Origin: Neoceratodus forsteri
Lineage: Eukaryota; Chordata; Ceratodontiformes; Ceratodontidae
Assembly (NCBI GenBank): GCA_016271365.2
Contig: CM057449.1
Span: 1,568,186,501-1,568,250,500 of the forward strand
DNA: 64,000 bases
Direction of reading: 5' to 3'
Notes under the pieces: generated by a model
What the model was told of the DNA's origin: nothing
What the model saw: the letters and a program-made list of their open reading frames with translations, nothing else
Database searches by the model: none
Shown: piece by piece, positions 1 through 10,095 of the stretch
How the letters are laid out: each line of letters begins with the position of its first letter
Position numbering within the stretch: position 1 is the first letter of the stretch
Position numbers and translations under genes: made by a program

Positions 1-530
1 GCATTACTGTTTCTGTTGGCAGACGCCCTTTTGTTTCCGTTTGCTTTTGACTTTTGTTTTGCATCATCTTTGTTCTTACCATTACCATTTGTGTTTCCAA
101 TTGCGGTCCAGTGCCCATGCGCGTTATGGTTTGTGTTTTCATACGCGCTTCTGTTTGCATTTGCATTTCTGTTTTCTTTGGTGTTATTGTTGCTGTTACC
201 ATTAGCATTTGCATTTACAATTGCAGTACCGTGACTGTGAACGTTACGAGTTGCGTTTCCATACGCACTTCCATTTGCGTTTCCATTTCTGTTTCCTTAG
301 GCATTATTGTTGCTGTTACAGTTATCATTTGCATTTACAATAGTAGTATCATCACAGTTGTGTTACCACTTGCGTTTTCGTATGCGCTTGCATCTCTGTT
401 TGCGTCACTGCTCAGTTTAGTGTCACTTTGTGCCTGCGTTTCTATTAACAATTGCTTTATAATTTACGTTTGCATCACCATGTGCGTAACCATTAGTGTT
501 TGCATTTGCATTGCACTTACCATTACTATG
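1..530. repeat. Degenerate minisatellite: ~120-bp blocks of 6-bp units
   Basis: The stretch is made almost wholly of variants of a six-base unit (GTTTGC, ATTTGC, GTTTCC, CATTTC). These are organised into larger blocks of about 120 bp. The landmark TTATTGTTGCTGTTAC recurs near 184 and 304, and a more diverged version lies near 66. The block also carries a recurring TTTCCATACGC / TTTCGTATGC segment. The array fades out near 530 and probably begins before the window. Overlapping forward open frames here simply follow the six-base periodicity and show no protein family. Confidence 0.75.
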
Positions 531-539
531 TCACAAAAA

Positions 540-1022
540 AACATGTGGTGGGAGCGTGGGGCCCAAAAGTCCCAGTGCTCCCACCATCACATTCCTTTCA
601 CTAGTTATGGTCCTCATTCTCAACAAAAGGGAAATTAGAGGCAAAAAACTCTCTTTAATGCATCAGTTAGGGTTGTTCCACAGAAACAAAAGTGAAGAAA
701 TTCAGTGTTAGGGTTGAAAACCCCCCTTGCACCCCCTCAGCCAGCCCCCCCAACTGGCATCGGGGTGTGCATTGGGGTCGTCGGTCCTAACTCTCACCCC
801 ATTGTCCTGTGCCTCAGCTTGTTCATGCATGTGATGGGGTGACAGTTAGGACTGATGACCCCAACACACACCCCGATGCCGGTTGGGGGGATGGGCTGAG
901 GGGTAAGGGGGTTTTCAACCCTAACACCGAATTTCTCACTTTTGTCGCTGTTGAACAACCCTAACCGATGCATTAAATGGATTTTTTTGCCATTTATATA
1001 TATATATATATATATATATATC
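540..1022 (+). repeat. Foldback repeat, copy 1 (hairpin, two arms, AT tail)
   Basis: A 37-bp hairpin at 548-584 (GTGGGAGC paired with GCTCCCAC around GGGCCC) is followed by an inverted repeat of about 170-bp arms. The left arm is roughly 639-815 and the right arm roughly 828-993. The right arm read in reverse matches the left arm closely, including two GTTAGGGTT motifs, the CGGGGTGTG core and the TTTAATGCATC end. The loop is only about 12 bp. An AT dinucleotide tract (about 996-1021) follows the right arm, as in the other copies. No coding capacity is evident. It looks like a foldback or MITE-like non-autonomous element, but no target duplication could be assigned. Confidence 0.8.
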
Positions 1023-2699
1023 GTATATATCTTGTAGTGGCACGGTAGTGCCACTATAGTTAGGGTTGAGTAGCCACTTTATTGCAAAATCTCAAATTTT
1101 GCACCTTAATAAGTTTGCCACCGTACAACAGATTTGCCTGATGTTTTGCATGCATGGTCTGGTATGATAGATCTCTGGGTCTGGCAAGTTTTGTTACAGT
1201 CGGATGTACAGTTGCGGAGCTACAGAATGCCACATAATGCAAAAAAATCGTATTTTTTTGCTCATGTCCACAGCATGCACAGTTTGTCCATTCAGTCCAA
1301 AAACTTCAGGGAACATGCAGTCTTGGTCACCGATGTGCCTTTCGAAGATTTGGTGGAAAAAACAATAAAACATTCAAAAGTTATTCAAAAAACAAATTTA
1401 TAGTCAATGGGAAAAGTAAAAAAAAATCATGACACTTTCATGAGAGACCATTTTTACTGTCGCAAATGGCCCTGTTACTTTCATGAGGTGGCCATTTTTT
1501 TCAGTTACTGTACAGAAAAATGCCTGGTGTTTAAAATTGGGACCCTCTAGGTACACACTGATTGTTGTATTTACCTAGTCGTGTCCTGAGGATGCTAGTC
1601 ATATCTTTTTTGGGGGGTTAAACCCCCCTGAAATGCATTTTTAATTTTTTTGGGAAAAATACTTTTGCAAAATACTTTCACAAATGCGAAAGTTTCATGA
1701 GGTTTGCTCACGAAACTTTCCTGATTTGCAAAAATATTTTTGTGAAAGTATGGCCAAAATACCTGCTAATCTTTGCCAGCCTCCTGCAACAAAACAATTT
1801 GGTCTTTTGGGCTGGCAAGCCCTGGTCGCACAGATGTGCCTTTTGGTGGTTTGGTGCCAAAACATTACATGGGACCAAAGTTACAGCACTCCGAATCTCA
1901 GACATTTTCCCATAGGATAACATTGCGGTGTCTGTGATGCCTTCCGGGCCCATATCTCGAAAACAGTTCGAGATACGGGCTTTTCGTCAAAAACATTCTT
2001 AGTCCCCCATAAAGGGGGACTAAATGCAAAAGTAGGCAGGAAAGCCATAAATAAATAAATAACATGAAATGTGAATTTTTTTTCTACCTCGTACGTTTCT
2101 GAGATATTTGAGATTTACTGTTCCAATTGCTCATTTTCATGCCTGACACACATTATTATGTCGGCAGAGTTAGCATTCGCAGTGCTTTTTACTGCCCCTA
2201 TCCCAGACACAATGTGAGATATGAATTCAGTCAACTTTCTGTTGCAAGAACTACTCACTCTCATGATTACAACCACACTTGAATTTTTTTTCTAGCTGCT
2301 ACGGTTCCCCAGATATGGGCAAATTACTCTTACAAGGTTTCCTTGACCTCTAGAGCTGCTGTATGGCTCTGTGCTTATGTGTAAGTGGGAGCACAGGGCC
2401 CAGAGGGCCCACGCTCCCACAAACACATATCATTAAGCAGAAATGAGCAGCTTGGTGGGAGCATGGGGCCCAATGGGCCCCGCGCTCCCACCAACACATA
2501 CCATTTACTATTTATATTACACTTTCTCAAAAAGAAGGTAAATTCATTGCAAAAAACTCTGTTAATGCACCAGTTAGGGTTGTTTCCACAGTGGCAAAAG
2601 TGTGGAAATGCGATGTTAGGGTTACCACCCCACCACCGCACCCCCATGCCCCATCCTCAACCCCCAACTCCGCATACCCCCACACACACATGCAAGACA

Positions 2700-3483
2700 C
2701 ATGCGTGATTGTCAGACACTATACCAGTCAGTCACATCTGTAAGCACAATAATCATGACACTGTACTCCTTTCACATAACACTATGTACTAAAAAACAAA
2801 TACAGTTTGATCGACTCTATACTGCCAGCACTGTATGATGACACATTATAGCTGGCATATCGTTCTCATACAGTGAAACTTAATCTGCACAAACTTTCTA
2901 AATATTGATTTTCATGTGTCATAATTCAACAATTAGCTTGCTGCAGGTATCACTACTACCCCATAGGCATGTGGTAACAGGACAGACACAGCTGACGTAT
3001 TATATAGTACTTTTCACATACTGCTCAGGTATGAAACTAGCACCATTACATATTGTAATACTGCTACGTTATGTGGAAATACTCATTAGCAGCATGTTAT
3101 GGTTAGCTTTGGATGTTAGAACTGTTGCTGTCGGATGTTGCTTGTAAACTACACTACAAAACATTTATTTTATTATTATTACCATTTGTTATTAGGACTG
3201 ACTCATTCTATCAGAAAGAAATATGGAAACATCCTCTCACTGTTGCTAGGGTTATCCAAACTCCTTTTTCCAATACAGCTATCTAGAGATGACATACTGT
3301 GTGTTTCATCATTTCTTAACAATTGAAATACAAGCATTTGCTAAAATCTTGTTAGTGATGTGTGTAACAAACAAATGCTTACTGTGGCCCCTCTTCCATG
3401 GTTGCCCAGCTTGCATGAGTACTCAAAAGGCACTCTGATGGCAACAGAACTCATACAGTTGCTGGACCATGATGATGGATGTG
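2700..3483. other. Unassigned spacer between foldback arms
   Basis: This stretch separates the two arms of a foldback element that are joined by only a short loop in the copies at 540 and 11.5 kb. It is AT-rich and has no convincing long open frame. I recognised no element family in it. It may be a later insertion into the loop or a longer internal region of the family. Confidence 0.4.
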
Positions 3484-3643
3484 TCTTGTACAGCTTGCAT
3501 ATGTGTGTGGGGAGGATGCTGAGTTAGGGGTTGAGGATGGGGCATGGGGGTGGGGTGGTGGGTGGCAATCCTAACATTGCATTTCCACACTTTTGTTGCT
3601 GTGAAAACAACCTTACTCTGTTGCATTAATGGAGTTTTTGTAA

Positions 3644-3645
<2 letters not shown>

Positions 3646-3706
<61 letters not shown>

Positions 3707-3728
3707 ATGTGTGTGCGTGTGTGTGTGT
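3646..3728. repeat. (AT)n followed by (TG)n microsatellite
   Basis: About 58 bp of uninterrupted AT dinucleotides lead into GGATG and then a TG-rich tract. The AT run directly abuts the outer end of a foldback arm, as it does near 996 and 11873. Confidence 0.9.
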
Positions 3729-4927
3729 TTAACTGCAAGGATCTGTTCTATCTGCTCCTTTTCTGCCTTTTGTCTGGCTGCACAACCAAATGTTCTCATG
3801 AAACCTAGGAACTGATCACTCTGACGGTCTCATGATTCTCTGCCTCTTGTTAACTCTCTGCCTTCATTTGCTGGTCTGTGTTTTCTTCCCCATTGCATAT
3901 GTGTGGTTATAAAGTCATATATGAATATTTATGTGAAACTGGGATCTCTTGGTTTGAAATGCATGTAGTTATACTGTTGAAATGATTGCAAAAAGCTATT
4001 TGGAACTTAGGGAATTAACCCTGACATGCAGCACAAACTCTTTTGCAGAGTTGTCAATAAGAGGCCAGTTCTGGGTCACCATGTTCTAGTTTGCTGCACC
4101 TAAAAGGAAAGAAACTTACAAAGTTCTGATTTCTTAATGAGTTCCCAGGAAAAGACATAAAAAGAGCAGCAATACTTTTGCTAGCGAGAGATCGAGAGAC
4201 TGAAACTTGGAATTAGAGATACCCTCAGAGGAAGGATTTTGTTTTCACTGCTTGTACTGCCTTTGTAAATAGTTCTACAGAACAATTTTTATTTTGCTGT
4301 TACTGATAATCATAAAATGCTCATTGTGAATTTTATAACTGTTCCTGGTTTTCATATGCCTTCTTGACCTGTGCCTCGACAACACTCCCCAGCACACTTA
4401 TCACTGTTCCCTCTATTCTTCCCTCTCCCTTACCTCTCTTTAACTACACCATCAGAACCATGTGGTTCCTTGTCATAACAGTGATCGCAAAACAGTGTTC
4501 ACTATTATGGCAAGTGTATATCGCCGAAAAGCAAATCAGTGATATACACATGCCGGCAAGAAGACATCGGGCAACAACACTAAGTGTTTTTGTGGGGGGG
4601 GCTGTGCCTGCCCAGTGCCCCCCATGGGGGGTGCTTTTCCCCCGTACCCTCTTGATTAAAGATTCCTAACTTCAGGGTGGTGCATGTTGGGGGGTATACT
4701 CCTATTGTGACAAAAAAATGAAGGCAGCCACAGGCAGTGGCAAAATAGTGGCTCCTGTTTCTCAGCCCCGAACCTAGTATCTACTGCACCAGAGATAGCC
4801 ACCCTCACCACCACACCACTTGGCTAGCTCGGCAGCAACAGACTCACCACTCCCCTACAAACCCCTTCTCTATCCCGCCCCTTTCCCTAATTATTCCCCC
4901 CTTCTGGTAGCCCTTTCCTATGCTCAC
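3729..4927. other. Unassigned interval
   Basis: No open frame here resembles a known family. A stretch near 4155-4200 (CATAAAAAGAGCAGC and purine-rich sequence) has an LTR-promoter look, but no paired LTR, primer site or target duplication was found. A short inverted repeat surrounds 4513-4550 and a G-run/C-run hairpin lies near 4595-4640. Confidence 0.4.
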
Positions 4928-5011
4928 TTTACTTGGTTTACTTGGTTTACTTGGTTTTTAGGACAAAAGGAGGCCAAGCGGCCCATTGAGATTGTCCTCC
5001 ACATTTGTGGA

Positions 5012-7860
5012 TCATTTACTTGTATCCCAATCGTTCATCCATTTATCAAGTTTGTATTTAAATGCTGTAATATTTTTAGAATCAAAGATTTCTTGAGGCA
5101 GTTTGTTCCATAGTCTAGGTGATCTAATGGTAAAGAAATTTAACCTTTTATTATTTTTAGCTTTTTGTACTTCAAGTTGTCTATTATGGAGCCTTGGTAC
5201 AATTTTTCTTTCAGAATAAATGATGCTACATTGTTCCATTTGTTCCAGAGTGTTAAGAATTTTGAATAGTTGTAAAAGGTCTCTTCTGGCTCGCCTATGT
5301 TGAAGAGAGTGTAATGCGGTTTCCCTCAGCCTGCTGTTATAGTCCAAATGTGTTAAGTGCGGTATTAATTTAGTAATTCTATGTTGAATTTGTTCAATTT
5401 TATCTATGTCTGCTTTTAAATAAGGATTCCAATATGGAGAACCTTAGTCCAGGTATAGTCTAATGTGGGACCTATACAGAGTTAGAAGACATTCTTCTGT
5501 TTTAGAGACGAATGTTTTGTTTATTCTTCTTAGTAGTGCATTTGTCTGATTCACAATTTTTGAGCAATGAGAAGTTGAAGATAATTTGTCGTTAATCATA
5601 ATTCCTAAATCTTTTTCCACTGAGGATATCCTAATAATACTATTGTTTAAGTGATATGTTTGTTTGGGATTATTTTTTTCAAAATGGAGGACTGCACACT
5701 TGGCTACATTGAAGTGCATTTTGTTTACCTTAGCCCATTGTTCTATTTGTGCAAGATCCTGTACCAACTTATGACAGTTATCAGAAGTGTTAACCTTGCC
5801 ACCAAGTTTGGTATCGTCCACAAATCTGACCATTATGTTATTCGGTGAAACGCACATATCACTGATAAACAGATTAAACAGCTCCGGGCCCAGAACAGTA
5901 CCCTGCGGTACTCCACTGGTCACAGCTCCTACATCCAACAGCTCACCATTTACCCTTACCCTCTGAGTTCTATTACTCAGCCAACTGCGTATCCAAGATG
6001 TAATGAGTGCAGAAAAGCCATGGTGGATAAATTTATTAATCAGGATACTATGTGACACCTTGTTGAACGCTTTGCTGTAGTCCAACAGTATAACATCAGT
6101 GGGTATTTTGTTATCCAAAGTAAGACTAATGAAGTTGTAGAAAGTGATCAGGTTAGTTGTGCATGAGAAACCTGTTTGAAAACCATGTTGATACTTATTG
6201 TTTATTTTCAATGATAACATTTCTTTTTCCAGCTGTTTTTGTATTATTTTTTCCATAAGTTTACATGGTATTGAGGTGAGGCTAATAGGTCTGTAATTTT
6301 CAATTTTAGAGTGAGAACCTTGTTTAAAGATTGGTGTAACAATGGCAGTATGCCAGTACATTGGAACTGTAGATTCATAAAGTGATTTCTTAAAGATGAT
6401 GATTGGGGGATTATTGCATCTTTTGTTTCCATAAGGAATCTAGAACTAATATTATCAGGTCCAGAGCTAGTGTGTTGTTTTAGTGTGTTGAAGACCCATT
6501 GTATGTCTTGAAAGAGAATTTCAAATGGTTCAAAATTAAAGTCTATTGTGATGGGTACAGTATTTATAATTTCAGGTGCAAAGACAGATGAAAAATACTT
6601 GTTTAGTTCGGAAGCCGTTTCTGTGTCTGAAGTTATAGTCTTATTGTTGCAAACCAAGGGACCTATTGAATTATTATTACCTTTTTTACTGTTTAGGTAA
6701 TTATATAATGCTTTATGGCAGTCCTTGTATGTACCTATTTAAATTCAAGATTACGCTTAGCCAGTGTTATACTTTTTTTTAATTGTCTTACTACCTCTCT
6801 GTACTTAAGCAGAATGTTGTTCTTTTGTTCAGGTAAGCATTTTTTAAAGCTGAAAAAAGTATTTTTTTTGATTAATTAATGTTTTGATTTTACCATTAAA
6901 CCATGGTGGGATTTTTCCTTCGTTATTGTATTTGAGTTTGCCTGGAGCATAGTGTTTTTCAAGGTCCAAGATTTTTGTTTTCAAAAAGCCCCAAGCAGTT
7001 TCAGTGCTCATTGGATTCATAATATGTTCCCAGTTAATGGATTTAATCTGGTGGTTGATGGCTTTAAAGTCAGCATTATTATATTGTTTTATCTTAAGTT
7101 TGTTAGTTTTTGGTAATATAGGTAATTGAATGGAAAAGTGGAGAGTTAGGTGATCACTATTACCCCCAAGGGATTAGATATTGGATGTCTGATATGTGGA
7201 CTTCATGGTTGGTTATAACTAGGTCCAGTATGTTGTTTTCCCTTGTTGGTGCTTTAACACACTGTACCAGTCCCGTGTTAATTATGGTAGACAAGAAAAT
7301 TTCATTATGTTTATTAGTTCCTGAGAATGTGTCCCAGTTTATGGTGGGGAGATTAAAATCCTAGAATAAGCACCGTCTCTTTGCTGGCAATTTGATTAAT
7401 TTCATTACATAGTTGTTTGGTATAATCAATAGCTGATGAAGGGGCACGATAACAAGTGCCTACAATAAGTTGAAAATCATTGGTGGGTCGAATACAGACC
7501 CATACATTTTCAGAGTGTATAATGGTTGTTAAATTGTATGATGGAAAGTCATTATGGACATATAGACTGACCCCACCACCAATTTTTGTATCTGGTCTGT
7601 TTTTGAAGTAATGCTTGAAACCAGGGATATTTACTCTCCATTCTTTATCAGTATTACCCCATGTTTCGGTTATTGCTATTATTGCAAAATTTAGAGTTTT
7701 GATTAAGATTTCTAGCTCAGCAAGTTTGGTAATAGTTAATGATCGTGCATTAAGTGATAGTATATTTAGGTTCGCCCAATATGATAGACATGGCCTATTA
7801 TTACTAGAGATAGGGGTTTTCCCTATGTCCCCCCTCTCAGTCAGTTTAAATGGTTATTTA
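5012..7860 (-). pseudogene. CR1-A ORF2: APE endonuclease plus reverse transcriptase
   Basis: In minus-strand order, the endonuclease region (about 7800-6900) shows LNARSL, ITETW, GGGVSLYV and TCYRAPSS with a broken LILGDFN-like motif. The frame at 6657-6244 precedes the RT. The 305-aa frame 6361-5444 holds the RT: ENYRPISLTS, LLDYSKAF (motif A), SGVPQGTVLGPELF (motif B) and FVDDTK (catalytic DD retained, near 5811-5828). The C-terminal frame 5347-5012 has the NKLPQEI-type ending. This enzyme would nick DNA and reverse transcribe the LINE RNA. Frameshifts between these blocks make it a pseudogene. Confidence 0.9.
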
Positions 7861-9013
7861 TGAAATTTGCCATTTTCTGTCCCAAAATTGCACTTCCCCT
7901 TCTACTGAGGTGTAAGCCATCCCAACAATAGAGTGAAGGCCTTCCTTCAAAATTTTCCCAGTGAGTTAGACAACCTATGCCCTGACTGTAAGTCCATTTA
8001 CGGATCCATTCATTTAGAGCTTTGATTTTATTGTTGATATATGTAGTTGCTCTTGGGATAGGTAAGATCTCTGAAAGACATATAGTACAGCCACGGTCAA
8101 CTAGAATGTTACATAGTGCTACATAATCCTGTTTGATCTGCAGAAGTGTAGATTTTTGTAATGTCATTTGCCCCAGCATGTATAATTACTAGTGGGTTAT
8201 CACCAGCGGCCGACAGTATTGTTTTTGACATTAGGGTAATGTCGTCTATTTTAGCTCCCCTATAACTAGAGGCAGTCCGGTTTTCTTTGTCTGGGTTACA
8301 GATTGTCCTATCGACATATTTTGTTATGGAGTCTCCTAACACAAATATCTGCTTGTTTTTGTTTTTAATAATCATTTCTGGGCTGCGCCCTGATTTGGTT
8401 CAGAAGTAATATTTTGCGGTGTTATATTAGTTGGGGATTTAGGAGCTGGTACCGTAGCTGCAGTAAGATTTTTTTGTGTTTTGTGATTCACTTTGTTCAG
8501 ATTTTCCGCTACGTGTTCAATAATTTTTTGAGTGTCATTGCAGTCATCTATCAGATATTCAGGAAGCAGTTCAAAGGAGTTTGAGAGTGGGATCGTGTAG
8601 GGTTCAGGAATGAGTTTACTTTTAAATTGCTTTTTTGGGGAAACTAGAGTCCAGTTCCCAATTTCAGTTGGCAGATTGATTTGGTGTTTAATAATGGTAG
8701 TTACAGGAGTTGAGGTGGTTATTTGCTGCTTAATAAGAGTAGGGGGTAGTAAGTAGTCAGGTGGTGGATTGTTTAAACAAGAGTTTTTGGGATTATTTGA
8801 GCATGAAGTATTAGCTTCCACTAGTAGGGACATATGATCAATATATTCCTCTAGTGCTTTGATATCAGAGCTTATGTTTTCATTTGGTTGTAACATCTTA
8901 ATTTCCTCCTGCAAGTTCCTAACTAAGATACATTTATCGCATAGAAATTTTGAATCTTGTTTGCCAGTGGTATACATTCTACACTCCAGACACATTTTAT
9001 TTACATTCTTCAT
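7841..9013 (-). pseudogene. CR1-A ORF1: zinc-finger-like region plus SGNH esterase
   Basis: The first frame (9013-8372, 213 aa) starts at an ATG and has two CxxC pairs (CLEC and CDKC, about residues 8-29), followed by a charged and a proline/threonine-rich linker. Two overlapping frames then encode a GDSL/SGNH hydrolase. Block I is VLGDSI (8375-8109 frame), block III is HAGANDI, and block V is DGLHLSRRG near the end of the 8179-7841 frame. Known CR1/L3-type ORF1 proteins combine a PHD-like finger with an esterase, so this is the RNA-binding/accessory protein of the LINE. At least two frame changes separate the parts. The catalytic Ser, Asp and His are all still visible. Confidence 0.85.
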
Positions 9014-9250
9014 GTTGATATCACAGTGTACAATTATACTTTATATTCACAGGTTACTTTTACCTTGCTTCAGTGTGTCTCAGTATAGTAGCCTGGTCCT
9101 GGTGTCCTCGGTGGACATGGTAGACACACGCGCAGATGCGCATGTCTCTGCACACGTGTTCTGTAGCGCCGCCTCATGCAGCACTTCGCCTGGGTCATTG
9201 ATGCGGTGTTTTAAGCCTAGAACTGAAGTGCGTCAGTGCAACTTCCGTTT

Positions 9251-9400
9251 TGGCACTAGTACAGAAACACCAATAACAAGTTAAGTAGCCTTTAAAAAGG
9301 CTTCAATTGTTGTAAAATTAGCAGTAGTGATAGAATAGAACCTTTACTTTGCGTAGGGTTGCTACCCTTACCGGGTAGCCCATGGGAATAGTGCTGCATA
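9251..9400. other. Unassigned junction between CR1-A and L2-B
   Basis: This short interval contains the palindromic sequence GCTACCCTTACCGGGTAGC near 9361-9379. No family could be assigned. Confidence 0.35.
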
Positions 9401-10095
9401 TGAGTCACTATTTTGATGGTTGCTCATATTCAGTTGCTATACTCAATGGATATAGAACCATGACACCCTCTTCATCTCAAAATTCTGGCTTCGGTCCCTC
9501 CTACCCTATCTCTCCTCTCTGCTCTCACCTTCCTCCCTATCCTCACTGCTCAAGAGATACCCACACATTATCTCTCCCCACCCATCAACTTGTGCTGGCC
9601 AGTCAGCCTTCTCCAATCACTTTCCCTCTCTCTGGAACTCCCTCCCAACATCCCTCAGGCAGTCACCCTCCTTATTATGCTTGAAATGTGCACTCTTCCA
9701 TTCAATCCCCCCTCCTTGCTCCTGCCTCTTTAGCCCCTTTGAAACTCCCCAGCACCCTTCTTTCCCTCAACTGAATTGGTCAGATCAATCCTTGGCTGCT
9801 CATGCACACTCTCTGTTATCCTCTTGTTTGTATGCTCCCTCTCCTGCTTATCAATGCATAGTACTAATATTTGGGTATATTGTATATCTACTGTTTATAA
9901 CCATGCCAATGTACCAGACCCTTTTGTCAGAATCTTCATCTTATATGTTAGTTGTATTGTGATGTTCTATTATAAATCTATGTATTTCATGCTCCTCATC
10001 TCTCCTTCCCCCCAGATCATCACCTGGGAACAAGCCTCAACTCTGTGTGCCTTTCCCAGTCACCAACTTTCAAATAAATTATATATATATTTATT
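9400..10095 (+). mobile_element. L2-like LINE 3' end (L2-B)
   Basis: A plus-strand frame near 9590-9690 reads SLWNSLPTSLRQSPSL, the C-terminal signature of L2/CR1-group ORF2 proteins, followed by an L2-like 3' UTR. The UTR ends near an AATAAA-like TCAAATAAATT sequence at about 10067-10080. The upstream portion is shifted between frames. It is 5' truncated and abuts the start of the second large foldback copy. Confidence 0.65.

Larger units (their letters stand above)
1030..3730 (+). repeat. Large modular foldback repeat, copy A
   Basis: This copy begins with a small hairpin (TAGTGGCAC...GTGCCACTA, 1034-1056) and continues with a non-coding module that is also found at 10100-11200. Shared landmarks are TTTGCACCTTAATAA, ATAGATCTCTGG, GGCAAGCCCTGGT and CACAGATGTGCCTT. 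Next come the 2220-2360 segment (CTACGGTT...), two hairpins 70 bp apart (2385-2420, 2455-2491), a left foldback arm (about 2550-2700), about 780 bp of unrelated sequence, the right arm (about 3483-3644) and an AT then TG tract (3646-3728). The same module order at 10.1-11.9 kb shows that this is one repeat family of about 2 kb. Confidence 0.7.
4928..9250 (-). mobile_element. CR1-clade LINE, nearly full length (CR1-A)
   Basis: Read on the minus strand, the element runs from a CpG-rich 5' region (about 9250-9014) through ORF1 (9013-7841) and ORF2 (about 7840-5012) to a short 3' UTR. It ends in a tail of three 9-bp AAACCAAGT-type repeats (4930-4960). Gene order, protein motifs and the repeated short 3' tail all fit the CR1 clade. 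Both ORFs are interrupted, so it should be inactive. The exact 5' boundary and a target duplication were not found. It is the most complete LINE in the window. Confidence 0.92.

Noticed and set aside
54..638. 194-aa forward open frame at the window start
   Set aside because: It follows the hexamer minisatellite (Val-Cys-Ile repeats) and then runs into the foldback hairpin.
639..993. Telomere-like GTTAGGGTT / AACCCTAAC motifs
   Set aside because: Motifs are isolated, sit at fixed positions in the foldback arms and are never tandem, so they are part of the repeat rather than interstitial telomere.
3729..4360. LTR-like promoter region with CATAAAAAG and purine-rich leader
   Set aside because: No partner LTR, no TG...CA ends, no target duplication and no retroviral coding sequence nearby.
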